From assembly GCA_002396125.1 (NCBI GenBank), contig DGWL01000085.1, forward strand, positions 1-33,885: DNA of 33,885 nt, given 5' to 3'. Shown piece by piece: positions 15,636-23,743 of this stretch (its first letter is position 1; each line of letters starts with the position of its first letter). The notes beneath the pieces were generated by a model. The model did no database searches, was not told where the DNA came from, and saw only the letters and a program-made list of their open reading frames with translations. The position numbers were made by a program, and so were the translations under genes. The stretch is from Porphyromonadaceae bacterium UBA4259. Its GTDB lineage: Bacteria; Bacteroidota; Bacteroidia; Bacteroidales; Muribaculaceae.

Positions 15636-16900
15636 GTTATGTTATAGAGGTGGGTGTAACTTGCAAACACGTTCTTGTAACGGATGATTGGCGTTGGCAC
15701 AGGCTCGCCTTTGGCATTAAACACTTGTACTGCCGATTGGGGCGCTTCACCCAGAAATTGGGTGTAATGAAACTCGTGGCCGCGATACTCCTTACTGTCA
15801 AGCACGAAGCGACGATAGCCGAGTGACAGTTTGCGGGCGGTCTTACGGGCGGTAATCGCGTAAGGAAGTACACCGCACATGGGAAACTCGCCCTCGTCGG
15901 TGACAATCTTGTCGCACAGATACATCATGCCACCGCACTCGGCCACGATACGTCCGCCACGGTCGGCATAGGCTTTGATAGCATGGCGCGTAGCCTCGGC
16001 GTTGACAAGCGCCTCAAGATGCTTCTCAGGATAACCGCCAGGCAAGTAGAGCAACGCCACGTCGTCAAGGCACGGAACATCGGTCTCGGGGTCGAAAAAC
16101 TCCACATTCTCAAGTGAGTCGATAACCTCTTGATAGATAAACGAGAACGACTCGGCATTGCGAGCTATCAGCGTTCGCTGAGTGCTGCGATTCTCACTAG
16201 ATTTTGCATTATTAATATTATTAATTAAGCTTTGTGCATTATGTATTGTGCATTCTAGAATCCGTTGCCAATTTATGTTTTGTTCGAGTAGTTCAACTAA
16301 TTGTTTTTGCTCGGGGGCTTGACTGAAATCCAACCCCAAGTAGCGCGAACCCTGCTCTAATGATGCCTTCTTAGGAAGATAGCCGAAACACTCAACGTCG
16401 AGGTCATCGCACACCTGCTGGAGCATGGCAAGATGGCGCGCCGACCCCACGCGGTTGAATATCACACCGGCAATGTGCACATCATCGCGGAAATTCACAA
16501 AGCCAGAAATCAGCGCAGCCATCGAATAGGCAGCCGACTTGGCATCAACCACCAGCACAACCGGCAGGCCAAGCACACGGGCTATCTCGGCCGACGAGCC
16601 GGCATCGCGGTCATAGCCGTCGAAGAGCCCCATCATGCCCTCAACCACGCACACGTCGGCAGTTGAGCTATAACGGTCGTACAGTTCGTGCACATGCTCG
16701 CCCGAAGCCATGAAAGTGTCGAGATTAATGCTTGGACGGCCACACACTGCAGCATGAAACTTGGTGTCGATATAGTCGGGGCCGCACTTAAACGGCTGAA
16801 CCTTATAGCCTTTTTCTGTGAGAAGCGACATCAGTCCGCGAGCAATAGTTGTCTTGCCCGAACCACTTGTCGGTGCCGATATGAGAAAACCTTTAGCCAT
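15632..16900 (-). CDS. cbiA: Cobyrinate a,c-diamide synthase CbiA
   Basis: CbiA amidates the a and c acetates of cobyrinic acid with glutamine and ATP. From the ATG at 16898-16900 the protein has 422 residues (a GTG three codons upstream is possible). The ATPase domain has APTSGSGKT at 9-17 and FKCGPDYIDTKFH at about 37-49. The glutaminase domain has its nucleophile C322 in VAECGGMMYL. Between the domains, residues about 215-236 are encoded by an A+T-rich segment with short repeated TGCAC/TGCAT units, translated as an Asn/Ile-rich linker that looks like a later insertion. The stop overlaps the adenosyltransferase start by 4 nt. Confidence 0.95.
   Translation of the reverse strand: MAKGFLISAPTSGSGKTTIARGLMSLLTEKGYKVQPFKCGPDYIDTKFHAAVCGRPSINLDTFMASGEHVHELYDRYSSTADVCVVEGMMGLFDGYDRDAGSSAEIARVLGLPVVLVVDAKSAAYSMAALISGFVNFRDDVHIAGVIFNRVGSARHLAMLQQVCDDLDVECFGYLPKKASLEQGSRYLGLDFSQAPEQKQLVELLEQNINWQRILECTIHNAQSLINNINNAKSSENRSTQRTLIARNAESFSFIYQEVIDSLENVEFFDPETDVPCLDDVALLYLPGGYPEKHLEALVNAEATRHAIKAYADRGGRIVAECGGMMYLCDKIVTDEGEFPMCGVLPYAITARKTARKLSLGYRRFVLDSKEYRGHEFHYTQFLGEAPQSAVQVFNAKGEPVPTPIIRYKNVFASYTHLYNIT
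16197..16258 (-). repeat. A+T-rich in-frame insert in the cbiA linker
   Basis: About 47 of the 60 bases at 16201-16260 are A or T, against a balanced composition in the rest of cbiA. The stretch is bounded by CTAG at both ends (16197-16200 and 16255-16258). It contains two GTGCATT units (16224-16230 and 16248-16254) and an ATTATTAATATTATTAAT run. It adds an Asn/Ile-rich linker without breaking the frame. Confidence 0.5.
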
Positions 16901-16930
16901 TAGTTGCACATTTATTGCAAGACGTGAAAA

Positions 16931-17974
16931 TTAGAAATACTTGGTGATTTTAGCTGTGTCGAAGTTGTTCATTTCATTAATCATTCGCACGGCCGAGTCG
17001 ATGATGGGGAAGGCACACAGGGCACCTGTTCCCTCACCCAGGCGCAGGCCTAAATTAAGCAAAGGTTTTGCACCCACTATATCAAGCATCTTGCGGTGGC
17101 CGCTCTCATCGCCACAGTGGGTGAAAATCATGTAGTCCTGTGCGGCAGGATATAGGCGAGTTGCGGCGATGGCACACGCCGTCATGATAAATCCGTCGAC
17201 GAGCACCACAAGCCCTTGCTCGGCAGCACGCAGCATTGCCCCGATAGCTGCCACCATCTCAAAGCCGCCAAAGTAGCGGATGGCGTTAAGGTCGCTCGGT
17301 TCCATAGTTTCATTATAATGCTTCAAGGCAGCATTAAGCACCTGTCGCTTGTGCTCGACACCGGGATTATTTAGACCTGCCCCGGCACCAACGCACTCGT
17401 CGAGTTCAATGCTGCCGAAGATGCTCATCCACAAGCTTGATGGCGAGGTGTTGGCGATGCCCATTTCACCAAGGCAAATAACTTGACAACCTTTTTTCAC
17501 ACAGTCGTCAACGAGTTGGCATCCCACCTCTATAGTGCGGTTGAATTGCTCCACGCTCATGGCAGGCTCGTGCAGGAAATTGCGGGTGCCACGAGCAATC
17601 TTGCGATTGATGATACCTTCAACTTCGCTCAAATCATAGTCAACGCCCACGTCGACAATACTCAAGTCAAAGCCATGCTGACGGCAAAACATGTTCACAC
17701 CACCACCGCCATGCGTGAAATTGATCATCTGCTGCCATGTAACCTCGCGTGGCGACACACTCACGCCCTCGCGCTCGATGCCGTGATCGCCACCAAGCAG
17801 CAAGTGGCAGGGGTGGTTGAGAGTTGGCGAAAGCGTGTGCTGAATGAGGCACACCTGCATTGCCAGTTCTTCGAGACGTCCCAGCGAACCTTTAGGCTTG
17901 TTCAAGTGGTCAATTTTTGCTTGAATAGTACCGGCAATCGACTTGTCGGTGGGTTTAATATTGAATTTTTTCAT
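16931..17974 (-). CDS. cobT: Nicotinate-nucleotide:dimethylbenzimidazole phosphoribosyltransferase CobT
   Basis: CobT activates the lower-ligand base by making alpha-ribazole phosphate from nicotinate mononucleotide and dimethylbenzimidazole or another base. The 347-residue length is normal. The catalytic glutamate is E314 in RLGEGTGA, and LGEMGIANTSPSS (168-180) and GGDHGIEREGVS (61-72) form the base and nucleotide site. The base preference (dimethylbenzimidazole, adenine, benzimidazole) cannot be read reliably. Its start overlaps cobU by 4 nt. No BluB or BzaAB-type dimethylbenzimidazole genes are in the window. Confidence 0.96.
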   Translation of the reverse strand: MKKFNIKPTDKSIAGTIQAKIDHLNKPKGSLGRLEELAMQVCLIQHTLSPTLNHPCHLLLGGDHGIEREGVSVSPREVTWQQMINFTHGGGGVNMFCRQHGFDLSIVDVGVDYDLSEVEGIINRKIARGTRNFLHEPAMSVEQFNRTIEVGCQLVDDCVKKGCQVICLGEMGIANTSPSSLWMSIFGSIELDECVGAGAGLNNPGVEHKRQVLNAALKHYNETMEPSDLNAIRYFGGFEMVAAIGAMLRAAEQGLVVLVDGFIMTACAIAATRLYPAAQDYMIFTHCGDESGHRKMLDIVGAKPLLNLGLRLGEGTGALCAFPIIDSAVRMINEMNNFDTAKITKYF

Positions 17975-18477
17975 TTTATTTTAACTGCTATTCCCGATAT
18001 CATAAGAATTACTTCGTCGGCACGGCTGGCTATGTATTGGTTCATCCAGCCCTCAAGGTCGGTGAACCGGCGCTGCACAGCATTGTCGCTCACGCCGCCG
18101 CTGCCTATCTCGTTGGTGACAAAAATATAGGTAGCATCGTGCTTGGTGAAATTCTCAAACTCCTGCTTGACGGCCTGGAGTGTGGCGTCAACATCCTGAT
18201 TCTCAAAGAAGAAATTAGTGAGCCACAGCGTCACGCAGTCAATCACAACCACGCGCCCGGTGAAATCGAGGTTGCCCAAGTGCATCTCCTCTTCTACATT
18301 GGTCCATTGCGGTCCGCGACGCGCCTGATGGCGCCTCACACGCTCGGCAAACTCCTCGTCCCACACGTGGGCGGTGGCCACATAGACCGGATGGGGCGAA
18401 AGACTAAGAGCGAGCCGCTCGGCCTCTTTGCTCTTGCCCGACCTCTGGCCGCCGATTATCAAAATAATCTTGCTCAT
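17971..18477 (-). CDS. cobU: Adenosylcobinamide kinase / guanylyltransferase CobU
   Basis: CobU phosphorylates adenosylcobinamide and transfers GMP to give adenosylcobinamide-GDP. The 168-residue protein has the P-loop GGQRSGKS at 9-16. H50 in RRHQARRGPQW corresponds to the guanylylated histidine of the Salmonella enzyme. A Walker B-like VVVIDCVTLW follows near residue 75. It is separated from cobC by one base and overlaps cobT by 4 nt. The order cobS-cobC-cobU-cobT groups the nucleotide-loop enzymes together. Confidence 0.96.
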   Translation of the reverse strand: MSKIILIIGGQRSGKSKEAERLALSLSPHPVYVATAHVWDEEFAERVRRHQARRGPQWTNVEEEMHLGNLDFTGRVVVIDCVTLWLTNFFFENQDVDATLQAVKQEFENFTKHDATYIFVTNEIGSGGVSDNAVQRRFTDLEGWMNQYIASRADEVILMISGIAVKIK

Positions 18478-18478
18478 T

Positions 18479-19009
18479 TCAAATCGTGATTTTTATCATT
18501 CCGCCAAAGGGCACCAAGTGGTCCCAAGCGTCTTCCTCGGTGTAAAGACCGGCATAAAGCCCGGCACTGATGAGCACTCCGCCATGGGCAAAAATCACAA
18601 CACTACGATAGTCGCGCTCTTTCAACTCATCGAGAAACTGCGCCACACGATTGTATAGCTGTGGAAATCCCTCACCCCCGGTAGTGGACATTACCATGTA
18701 ATCTTGATACCAATCTTTGAGGCGTGGGTCTTTAATCTCATCGTAGATATGCATCTCCCACTCGCCCATGTTCATTTCCATGAGACGACGGTCAAGCTCG
18801 GCATCGGCAAAGCCGCAAAACGCGGCAAGCTTGCGGGCGCGCGTCAATGGCGAGGAATAGGCTTTGTCAAATGGCATAAAATGCCGCAACACGTTGAGGG
18901 TTTCTTGAGCCTCCTGCTCAAAGGTGTCACGCACGGGCACATCGGTCTGCCCATAGCACGTTCCCTTGGGAACGGCGACGCTCGTGTGACGCACTAAAAT
19001 TACTTCCAT
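18479..19009 (-). CDS. cobC: Alpha-ribazole phosphatase CobC (histidine phosphatase)
   Basis: This 176-residue protein is a member of the phosphoglycerate-mutase-like histidine phosphatases. The RHT motif places the phospho-accepting H8 after R7. R57 (SSPLTRA), E78 and H142 (AHGGVL) complete the active site. CobC relatives remove the 5'-phosphate from alpha-ribazole phosphate or adenosylcobalamin phosphate. Histidine phosphatases are broad, so the assignment depends on its place between cobS and cobU (1-nt gaps on both sides). Confidence 0.9.
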   Translation of the reverse strand: MEVILVRHTSVAVPKGTCYGQTDVPVRDTFEQEAQETLNVLRHFMPFDKAYSSPLTRARKLAAFCGFADAELDRRLMEMNMGEWEMHIYDEIKDPRLKDWYQDYMVMSTTGGEGFPQLYNRVAQFLDELKERDYRSVVIFAHGGVLISAGLYAGLYTEEDAWDHLVPFGGMIKITI

Positions 19010-19010
19010 A

Positions 19011-19808
19011 TTACTCTAAAAACAATAATGAATTAATAACCAGATAAATTGACAGCTCCACAAGCAGGCACACCGCACCACAGCAGTCGCCGGTGTAACC
19101 GCCTATCTTGCGCCTGATGAGCCAGTACAAAAGCAGCATCACCAAGCATGGAGCAACGATGATTACAGGCCAGCTCATTCGTGTTGACCACAGCACAATC
19201 ACCATGGGCAACAAGCCCTGCAACACCACGCTAATTACAGCCTGAAAACTCATCGCGCGATAGATGGTCTTGTTCTTGGCCTCATCGGCGCGGCGAGCAT
19301 AGGGTAGCAACATTATCAACGTGCATGACACTAGTCTGGCAAACGGCCCCGCAGCCAGCACAGCCAGTGCAGCCAGGCGCGGTTGCATGCTGTAGAGACA
19401 CGCTGCCAGCAAGAGATGATAAATAACGAGCCCTATCACTCCATAGGTGCCAATGTGAGAGTCCTTCATGATTGCCAATATGCGCTCACGGCTTGTGCCG
19501 CCACCCATGCCGTCAAAGAAATCGGCTAGGCCGTCCTCATGCAGAGCTCCCGTGACAAGCAACCTCATGCCAATCGCCAGCACCACCGCCAAAGCCCAGG
19601 GGAAAATAAAACTACCACAGTAAAGCACAGCAGCCATTATTCCACCCGTGAACCAGGCACTCAAAGGCCAAAATTCCACCACAGTTTTATAGCTCGCTTG
19701 CGGCGGCTGGTATAGCCGCCAAAACGGCAGGCGAGTGAAAAATATCAATGCCGCCCACAGGTTTTGATACCATCGAGTGTTAACTTGTTGACCGCTTAAT
19801 GTTGTCAT
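19011..19808 (-). CDS. cobS: Adenosylcobinamide-GDP ribazoletransferase (cobalamin synthase) CobS
   Basis: CobS is the membrane enzyme that joins adenosylcobinamide-GDP to alpha-ribazole (phosphate) to complete the coenzyme. From the ATG at 19806-19808 it has 265 residues and several hydrophobic spans. The signature aspartate-rich region is LHEDGLADFFDGMGGG (about 89-104), followed by KDSHIGTYGV. LIFFTRLPFW near the N-terminus is also typical. The frame remains open to a TTG at 19835 that would overlap the permease gene by 8 nt. I prefer the ATG because conserved sequence begins after it, but the TTG start is not excluded. Confidence 0.94.
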   Translation of the reverse strand: MTTLSGQQVNTRWYQNLWAALIFFTRLPFWRLYQPPQASYKTVVEFWPLSAWFTGGIMAAVLYCGSFIFPWALAVVLAIGMRLLVTGALHEDGLADFFDGMGGGTSRERILAIMKDSHIGTYGVIGLVIYHLLLAACLYSMQPRLAALAVLAAGPFARLVSCTLIMLLPYARRADEAKNKTIYRAMSFQAVISVVLQGLLPMVIVLWSTRMSWPVIIVAPCLVMLLLYWLIRRKIGGYTGDCCGAVCLLVELSIYLVINSLLFLE

Positions 19809-19827
19809 TGTGATTAGGCAAAAATAA

Positions 19828-20859
19828 TTACTCAATATTTGACTTGTGACGCTTGAAAAGAACCGCGATAATAATGGGGGCTCCTATCAAGGCCGTCACA
19901 CTGTTGACAGGCATAGCGCCCTCAAAGCCGGGAGCGCGAGCGATGAGGTTGCACACCAGCGCCAGCAAGCCACCACACAGCGCTGTTGCCGGCAACAGGC
20001 GCCAGTGGTCGCTGGTGCGGAACAAGCCTCGAGCCAGGTGCGGAACAGCCATGCCAATGAACATGATGGGACCGCAATAGGCTGTGACTACAGCCACCAG
20101 CACCCCGGAGCAGATAATAATGTAGGTGCGCATGCGTTTCACATTCACTCCCAAATTGGTAGCATAACGATCGCCTAGCAGCATGGCGTTGAGTGGCTTA
20201 CCAAAGAGGAAACTCAGGGGCGTGATGATGCACATCAGCACGACAAAGAGAGTGAGGTGGTTGCCCGAAACGCGAGAGAAAGACCCCAAGCCCCAAACGA
20301 CAAACGCCTTCACATCTTCCTCGGGACTGAGAAACTTCATCACACCAATGATGGCTGTCGCAAGGTAGCCTATCATCACGCCGATGATGAGTAGCGTGAC
20401 ATTGCTTTTCACCACCCCCGAAATCCACACGATGACCATCATCACAGCCACAGCACCCACAATGGCGGCAAGAGTAACAGCGGCATCCCCCAAGTAGCCA
20501 AGGCTACTGAGTGCCACGCCGCCAATTTTCCCCGACATGAGAATAACGAATGCCACTCCCAGGCTCGACCCGTTGGAGATACCCAAGATTGAAGGTCCGG
20601 CCAGCGGATTGTGGAAAATGGTTTGCATCATCAGTCCGCTCACGGCAAGTCCTGCACCGGCCACAATGGCAGTGAGCACTTGTGGCAAGCGTGAGCTCAA
20701 AATAATATTGTCCCAAATTTCCGACTCGCTGCCCTGCCCCATTAATATGCTGCAAATGCTGCTAACAGGAATCTTTATAGTGCCCACAAAGAGATTAACA
20801 ATCACCATGACGATGATTGCCGCAACAAGAGTCAGCATCAGGGGCAACGTGCGTTTCAT
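19828..20859 (-). CDS. btuC: FecCD/BtuC-type ABC transporter permease
   Basis: This 343-residue inner-membrane permease belongs to the BtuC/FecCD family, with about ten hydrophobic spans. NPLAGPSILGISNGSSLG (about residues 87-104) and LGDRYATNLGVNVKR, part of the loop that contacts the ATPase, are typical. Its ATG overlaps the end of the binding-protein gene by 4 nt. The location inside a cobalamin operon favours corrinoid (or cobinamide) import, although iron-siderophore permeases are similar. No ATPase gene (BtuD) follows, so the transporter must borrow a subunit encoded elsewhere. Confidence 0.9.
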   Translation of the reverse strand: MKRTLPLMLTLVAAIIVMVIVNLFVGTIKIPVSSICSILMGQGSESEIWDNIILSSRLPQVLTAIVAGAGLAVSGLMMQTIFHNPLAGPSILGISNGSSLGVAFVILMSGKIGGVALSSLGYLGDAAVTLAAIVGAVAVMMVIVWISGVVKSNVTLLIIGVMIGYLATAIIGVMKFLSPEEDVKAFVVWGLGSFSRVSGNHLTLFVVLMCIITPLSFLFGKPLNAMLLGDRYATNLGVNVKRMRTYIIICSGVLVAVVTAYCGPIMFIGMAVPHLARGLFRTSDHWRLLPATALCGGLLALVCNLIARAPGFEGAMPVNSVTALIGAPIIIAVLFKRHKSNIE

Positions 20860-21956
20860 TTCAATAGCTTGTAGAATGTGGGTTGATAATCTTTTTCAAC
20901 AAGTTCAGGATGGAAAATGGCTATCAAGTCCTTCAGTAAAACGTCGGGCTTGACAGGCTCAATCTCATAGTAAGGGGTCTGCTTCATGTTGCAGTAAATC
21001 ACCTTTCTCTCCTTGAATGCTTTGAGCATCTCGTTGCGCGGCTCCGAAGCCTTCAACGCCTCGTAGCTGAAATCGCCGTCGTAGCTGTTGAGGATGCGCC
21101 AATAATCGGCATTGGCCGAGAGGGCATACATCTTCTCAAACTCCAGGTCTTCGCCCGACTCTTCATCGTCATTGATGACATAATTGGCCCCTGCATCGCG
21201 GAAAATTTGAGCCAAATAGTTCTTTCCGCCCACGGCATGCCAGTTGCCATAATGCATCTCTCCGCTAGTCACGGTTGGGCGCTCGGCAACCTTCGCAGCC
21301 TTCTCTTTCAGTTCATTGTATCGACTCTCGATGCCGGCAAAAATCTCGTTAGCTTCTTTTTCTTTGCCAATGAACATACCAATGAACTTAACCCACTCGG
21401 CTTGCCCCAGCGGGTCAAGTTCCTTGTAGCCCAAGTGAGGCACCAGTGTGATACCGGTCTCCTTAATCGACTCATAACCGCCACGTTTTGATGGCGAGAT
21501 AAATATCACGTCGGGGTTGGCGGCCATGACGAGTTCGTTGTCAAACTCCCCCTCTCTACCAATCTTAACGATTTTTCCTTCTTTAACACGAGCTTTAATG
21601 TCTTTGTCAAAGAGGTTCTTTGTGCTTGTGATACCCTTCACCACATCGTGAGCATTAAGGATTGTGAAGTTCGACAGTTGAAGTGATGTCATGCATATTG
21701 TATTCTTGATGGGAACTTTCACCTTGGTGTAGCCCTGTGGCACAGTGGCGTTCTCATCTTTCACAAGGGCAAAACGGTCTTTATTACCCACATCAACAAG
21801 CCTTATGCCAGCCGAGTCGCGCACGGTGAACCCTTTGGCATATTTCACCGCAATTGAGTCAATAGTTTCACTTGCGGCATCATTTTCCTTGTTGCCATTG
21901 TTGCCACAGGCGACAAGCATAAGAGCGATAACGATAAATCCAAATAATTTCTTCAT
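20856..21956 (-). CDS. btuF: BtuF-like corrinoid-binding lipoprotein (ABC transporter)
   Basis: This 366-residue periplasmic binding protein of the BtuF/FepB class has a lipoprotein signal peptide. The lipobox is LVAC with the lipidated cysteine at residue 17, followed by GNNGNKEND, which lacks the acidic +2 to +4 residues of a surface-export signal; a periplasmic site is therefore likely. The mature part has the two-lobe pattern, including AANPDVIFISPSKRGG in the first lobe. Context favours corrinoid binding, but siderophore binding is possible on sequence alone. A clean -7 box in the 35-nt gap upstream suggests it may also have its own promoter. Confidence 0.88.
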   Translation of the reverse strand: MKKLFGFIVIALMLVACGNNGNKENDAASETIDSIAVKYAKGFTVRDSAGIRLVDVGNKDRFALVKDENATVPQGYTKVKVPIKNTICMTSLQLSNFTILNAHDVVKGITSTKNLFDKDIKARVKEGKIVKIGREGEFDNELVMAANPDVIFISPSKRGGYESIKETGITLVPHLGYKELDPLGQAEWVKFIGMFIGKEKEANEIFAGIESRYNELKEKAAKVAERPTVTSGEMHYGNWHAVGGKNYLAQIFRDAGANYVINDDEESGEDLEFEKMYALSANADYWRILNSYDGDFSYEALKASEPRNEMLKAFKERKVIYCNMKQTPYYEIEPVKPDVLLKDLIAIFHPELVEKDYQPTFYKLLK

Positions 21957-21976
21957 TTTTTCAGTTTAAATGATTG

Positions 21977-21984
21977 CAAAGATA
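21977..21984 (-). promoter_or_regulatory. Candidate internal promoter (-7 box) upstream of btuF
   Basis: Minus-strand TATCTTTG, followed by CA, is an exact TAnnTTTG and identical to the -7 box of dapF. It falls in the short gap between cbiJD and btuF and would start a transcript about 15 nt before the btuF ATG. No TTTG sits at the expected -33 position, so strength is uncertain. Confidence 0.42.
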
Positions 21985-21991
21985 CATACAA

Positions 21992-23743
21992 TTAGTGATA
22001 TATTGTGCCGTCGTTGGCTATAATTAAAATTGATAGTTTTCCATTAGGAAGCAGTTTGCCACAATGTTCCATGCAATGATTTATAACCACCGTGGCAAAT
22101 TGCTGAACTTTTTCCCGCGGAATAATATCCCAGAGCTCTCGAGCAAGGGTGATGCTTGATATATCGATGTGGCAGCCTGCCTCACGCAGCATGGCGGCAA
22201 CGAAGTCTTTGTCAATAGTCGACCGCCGGCTGTGAGTGTCGAGGTTCCCGGCAGCGAGTTTTACTGCTTTTCCAAGCATGACACCAAGTGTAACGTGCTT
22301 GATATCAAGCCTGTTGGCAAAGTTCAACGTAGCGCCGATGTAATTCCCATATTCCACAAATGCTTGTTGTGGCAGGTAGGGATAAAGAGCCTTGACAAAC
22401 CGCTCACTCTTGCCGCCGCTGTTGATAACAACTCGCTCGGCACCCGATGCTTTCGCCACCTGCATGCACTTGCCTATGCTATCAATAAATGCCTCCTCCG
22501 AGAATGGTTTCACGATGCCCGATACTCCAATAATGCTTATTCCACCCTCGATGCCAAGCCGGGGATTAAAAGTGTGTCGCGCCTTCTCGGCACCTTGAGG
22601 CACCGTTATGGTGATGCGCACGTTTTCCTTGATGTTGTCGCGCATCATGCGGCGAGGAACCTTGTTGATGGCAGGCTCGCCGGGAGGGTAGTCAAAACCG
22701 GGCAACGTGAAAACTCCCACACCCTCGCCACCATGGATTTCAAACTCATCGCTAGACTCAGCGACAGCCCTGATTTCAATGCCGTCGGTAACATCGGGGT
22801 CATCGCCCGCTTCCTTGAAAACGGCGGCATAGCCGTCGCCATAGGTCACAGGCACGGTAATGGTTTCACCGTTGGGAAGAACGACAGGAACAACCGCCGG
22901 AGTGGCACCGAGAGTCAACCGCTTTGTTGCCGCGATGGCGGCTGCTGTAGCACAGGTGCCGGTAGTGAGGCCACTGTGCAGGGAATAAAACTCGGGCAAC
23001 AACTTCTCTACAGCTCTGCGCAAGCCATAGGGACCGTTAACATGCTCTATTATCACTGCCGGAGCACATGGGTAAGCCGGTCGTTCCACCACAAGAATGA
23101 GAACCCCCTTGCCACGCGCGGCTTCAACTTTCTCAACAAAACCTCCACTAGTGCCGCTTTCCTTGGTGATAATGGCTTGTGGCTGCAATCGCTCTAGAAG
23201 CGCCAGCGTGCCGTGAGTCTCAAAATAAACCAGATGTTCTTGAGGGAACCCGGCCCTGGCTGCCGCCTTGCGCGACTCGTCACGGTCAAGAATGCGGAAC
23301 CAGCATTCATGCTCAGCCCAATAATCTTTTAACTTGCCTATGGTTTTCACACCCGTGAGCGCCAACAACCTATCCACATTGCGACGCTTGAGTTGGCTTA
23401 TGGCATCATTGTAGTCACGGCACCACACGATGTCGTTATCGTGTGGCGGATAAATGCGGTTGAGGCGAATCACCGGCACATTGAGTTGCAGGGCGAGTGT
23501 TACAATGTTATTGTGTACATTCTCGGCAAAGGGGTGAGTGGCATCGACAATTAGAGCAATACCATGCTCAAGGCAAAAGGCCCGCATCTGGTCGAGTTCC
23601 ATTGCACCGGTGAGGCGCGTGCCATGAGCAAGTTGAACATCTTGCACATCGCCATGCGTAGAATAGTAGTAGCCGGCACCCGACTCGTCGAGCACCTTAG
23701 CCGCCATGCGACCCTCGGTTGTGCCACCAAATACTAAAATCAT
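21992..23743 (-). CDS. cbiJD: Bifunctional cobalt-precorrin-6A reductase (CbiJ) / cobalt-precorrin-5B C1-methyltransferase (CbiD)
   Basis: This 583-residue fusion joins two consecutive steps. Residues 1-245 are CbiJ/CobK, a Rossmann-like reductase with VFGGTTEGR at the start, VDATHPFAENVH (67-78) and ITKESGTSGG (192-201). Residues about 253-583 are CbiD, starting with SGLTTGTCATAAA (257-269). CbiD methylates C1 of cobalt-precorrin-5B using S-adenosylmethionine, and CbiJ then reduces the ring of cobalt-precorrin-6A. The fused order is the reverse of the pathway order. CbiD marks the anaerobic, early-cobalt route. The start overlaps cbiGF by 4 nt. Confidence 0.94.
   Translation of the reverse strand: MILVFGGTTEGRMAAKVLDESGAGYYYSTHGDVQDVQLAHGTRLTGAMELDQMRAFCLEHGIALIVDATHPFAENVHNNIVTLALQLNVPVIRLNRIYPPHDNDIVWCRDYNDAISQLKRRNVDRLLALTGVKTIGKLKDYWAEHECWFRILDRDESRKAAARAGFPQEHLVYFETHGTLALLERLQPQAIITKESGTSGGFVEKVEAARGKGVLILVVERPAYPCAPAVIIEHVNGPYGLRRAVEKLLPEFYSLHSGLTTGTCATAAAIAATKRLTLGATPAVVPVVLPNGETITVPVTYGDGYAAVFKEAGDDPDVTDGIEIRAVAESSDEFEIHGGEGVGVFTLPGFDYPPGEPAINKVPRRMMRDNIKENVRITITVPQGAEKARHTFNPRLGIEGGISIIGVSGIVKPFSEEAFIDSIGKCMQVAKASGAERVVINSGGKSERFVKALYPYLPQQAFVEYGNYIGATLNFANRLDIKHVTLGVMLGKAVKLAAGNLDTHSRRSTIDKDFVAAMLREAGCHIDISSITLARELWDIIPREKVQQFATVVINHCMEHCGKLLPNGKLSILIIANDGTIYH

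Noticed and set aside
22169..23197. 342-codon plus-strand frame opposite cbiJD
   Set aside because: It is antisense to clear CbiJ and CbiD domains, with a composition rich in His, Arg and Ser and no recognisable domain.
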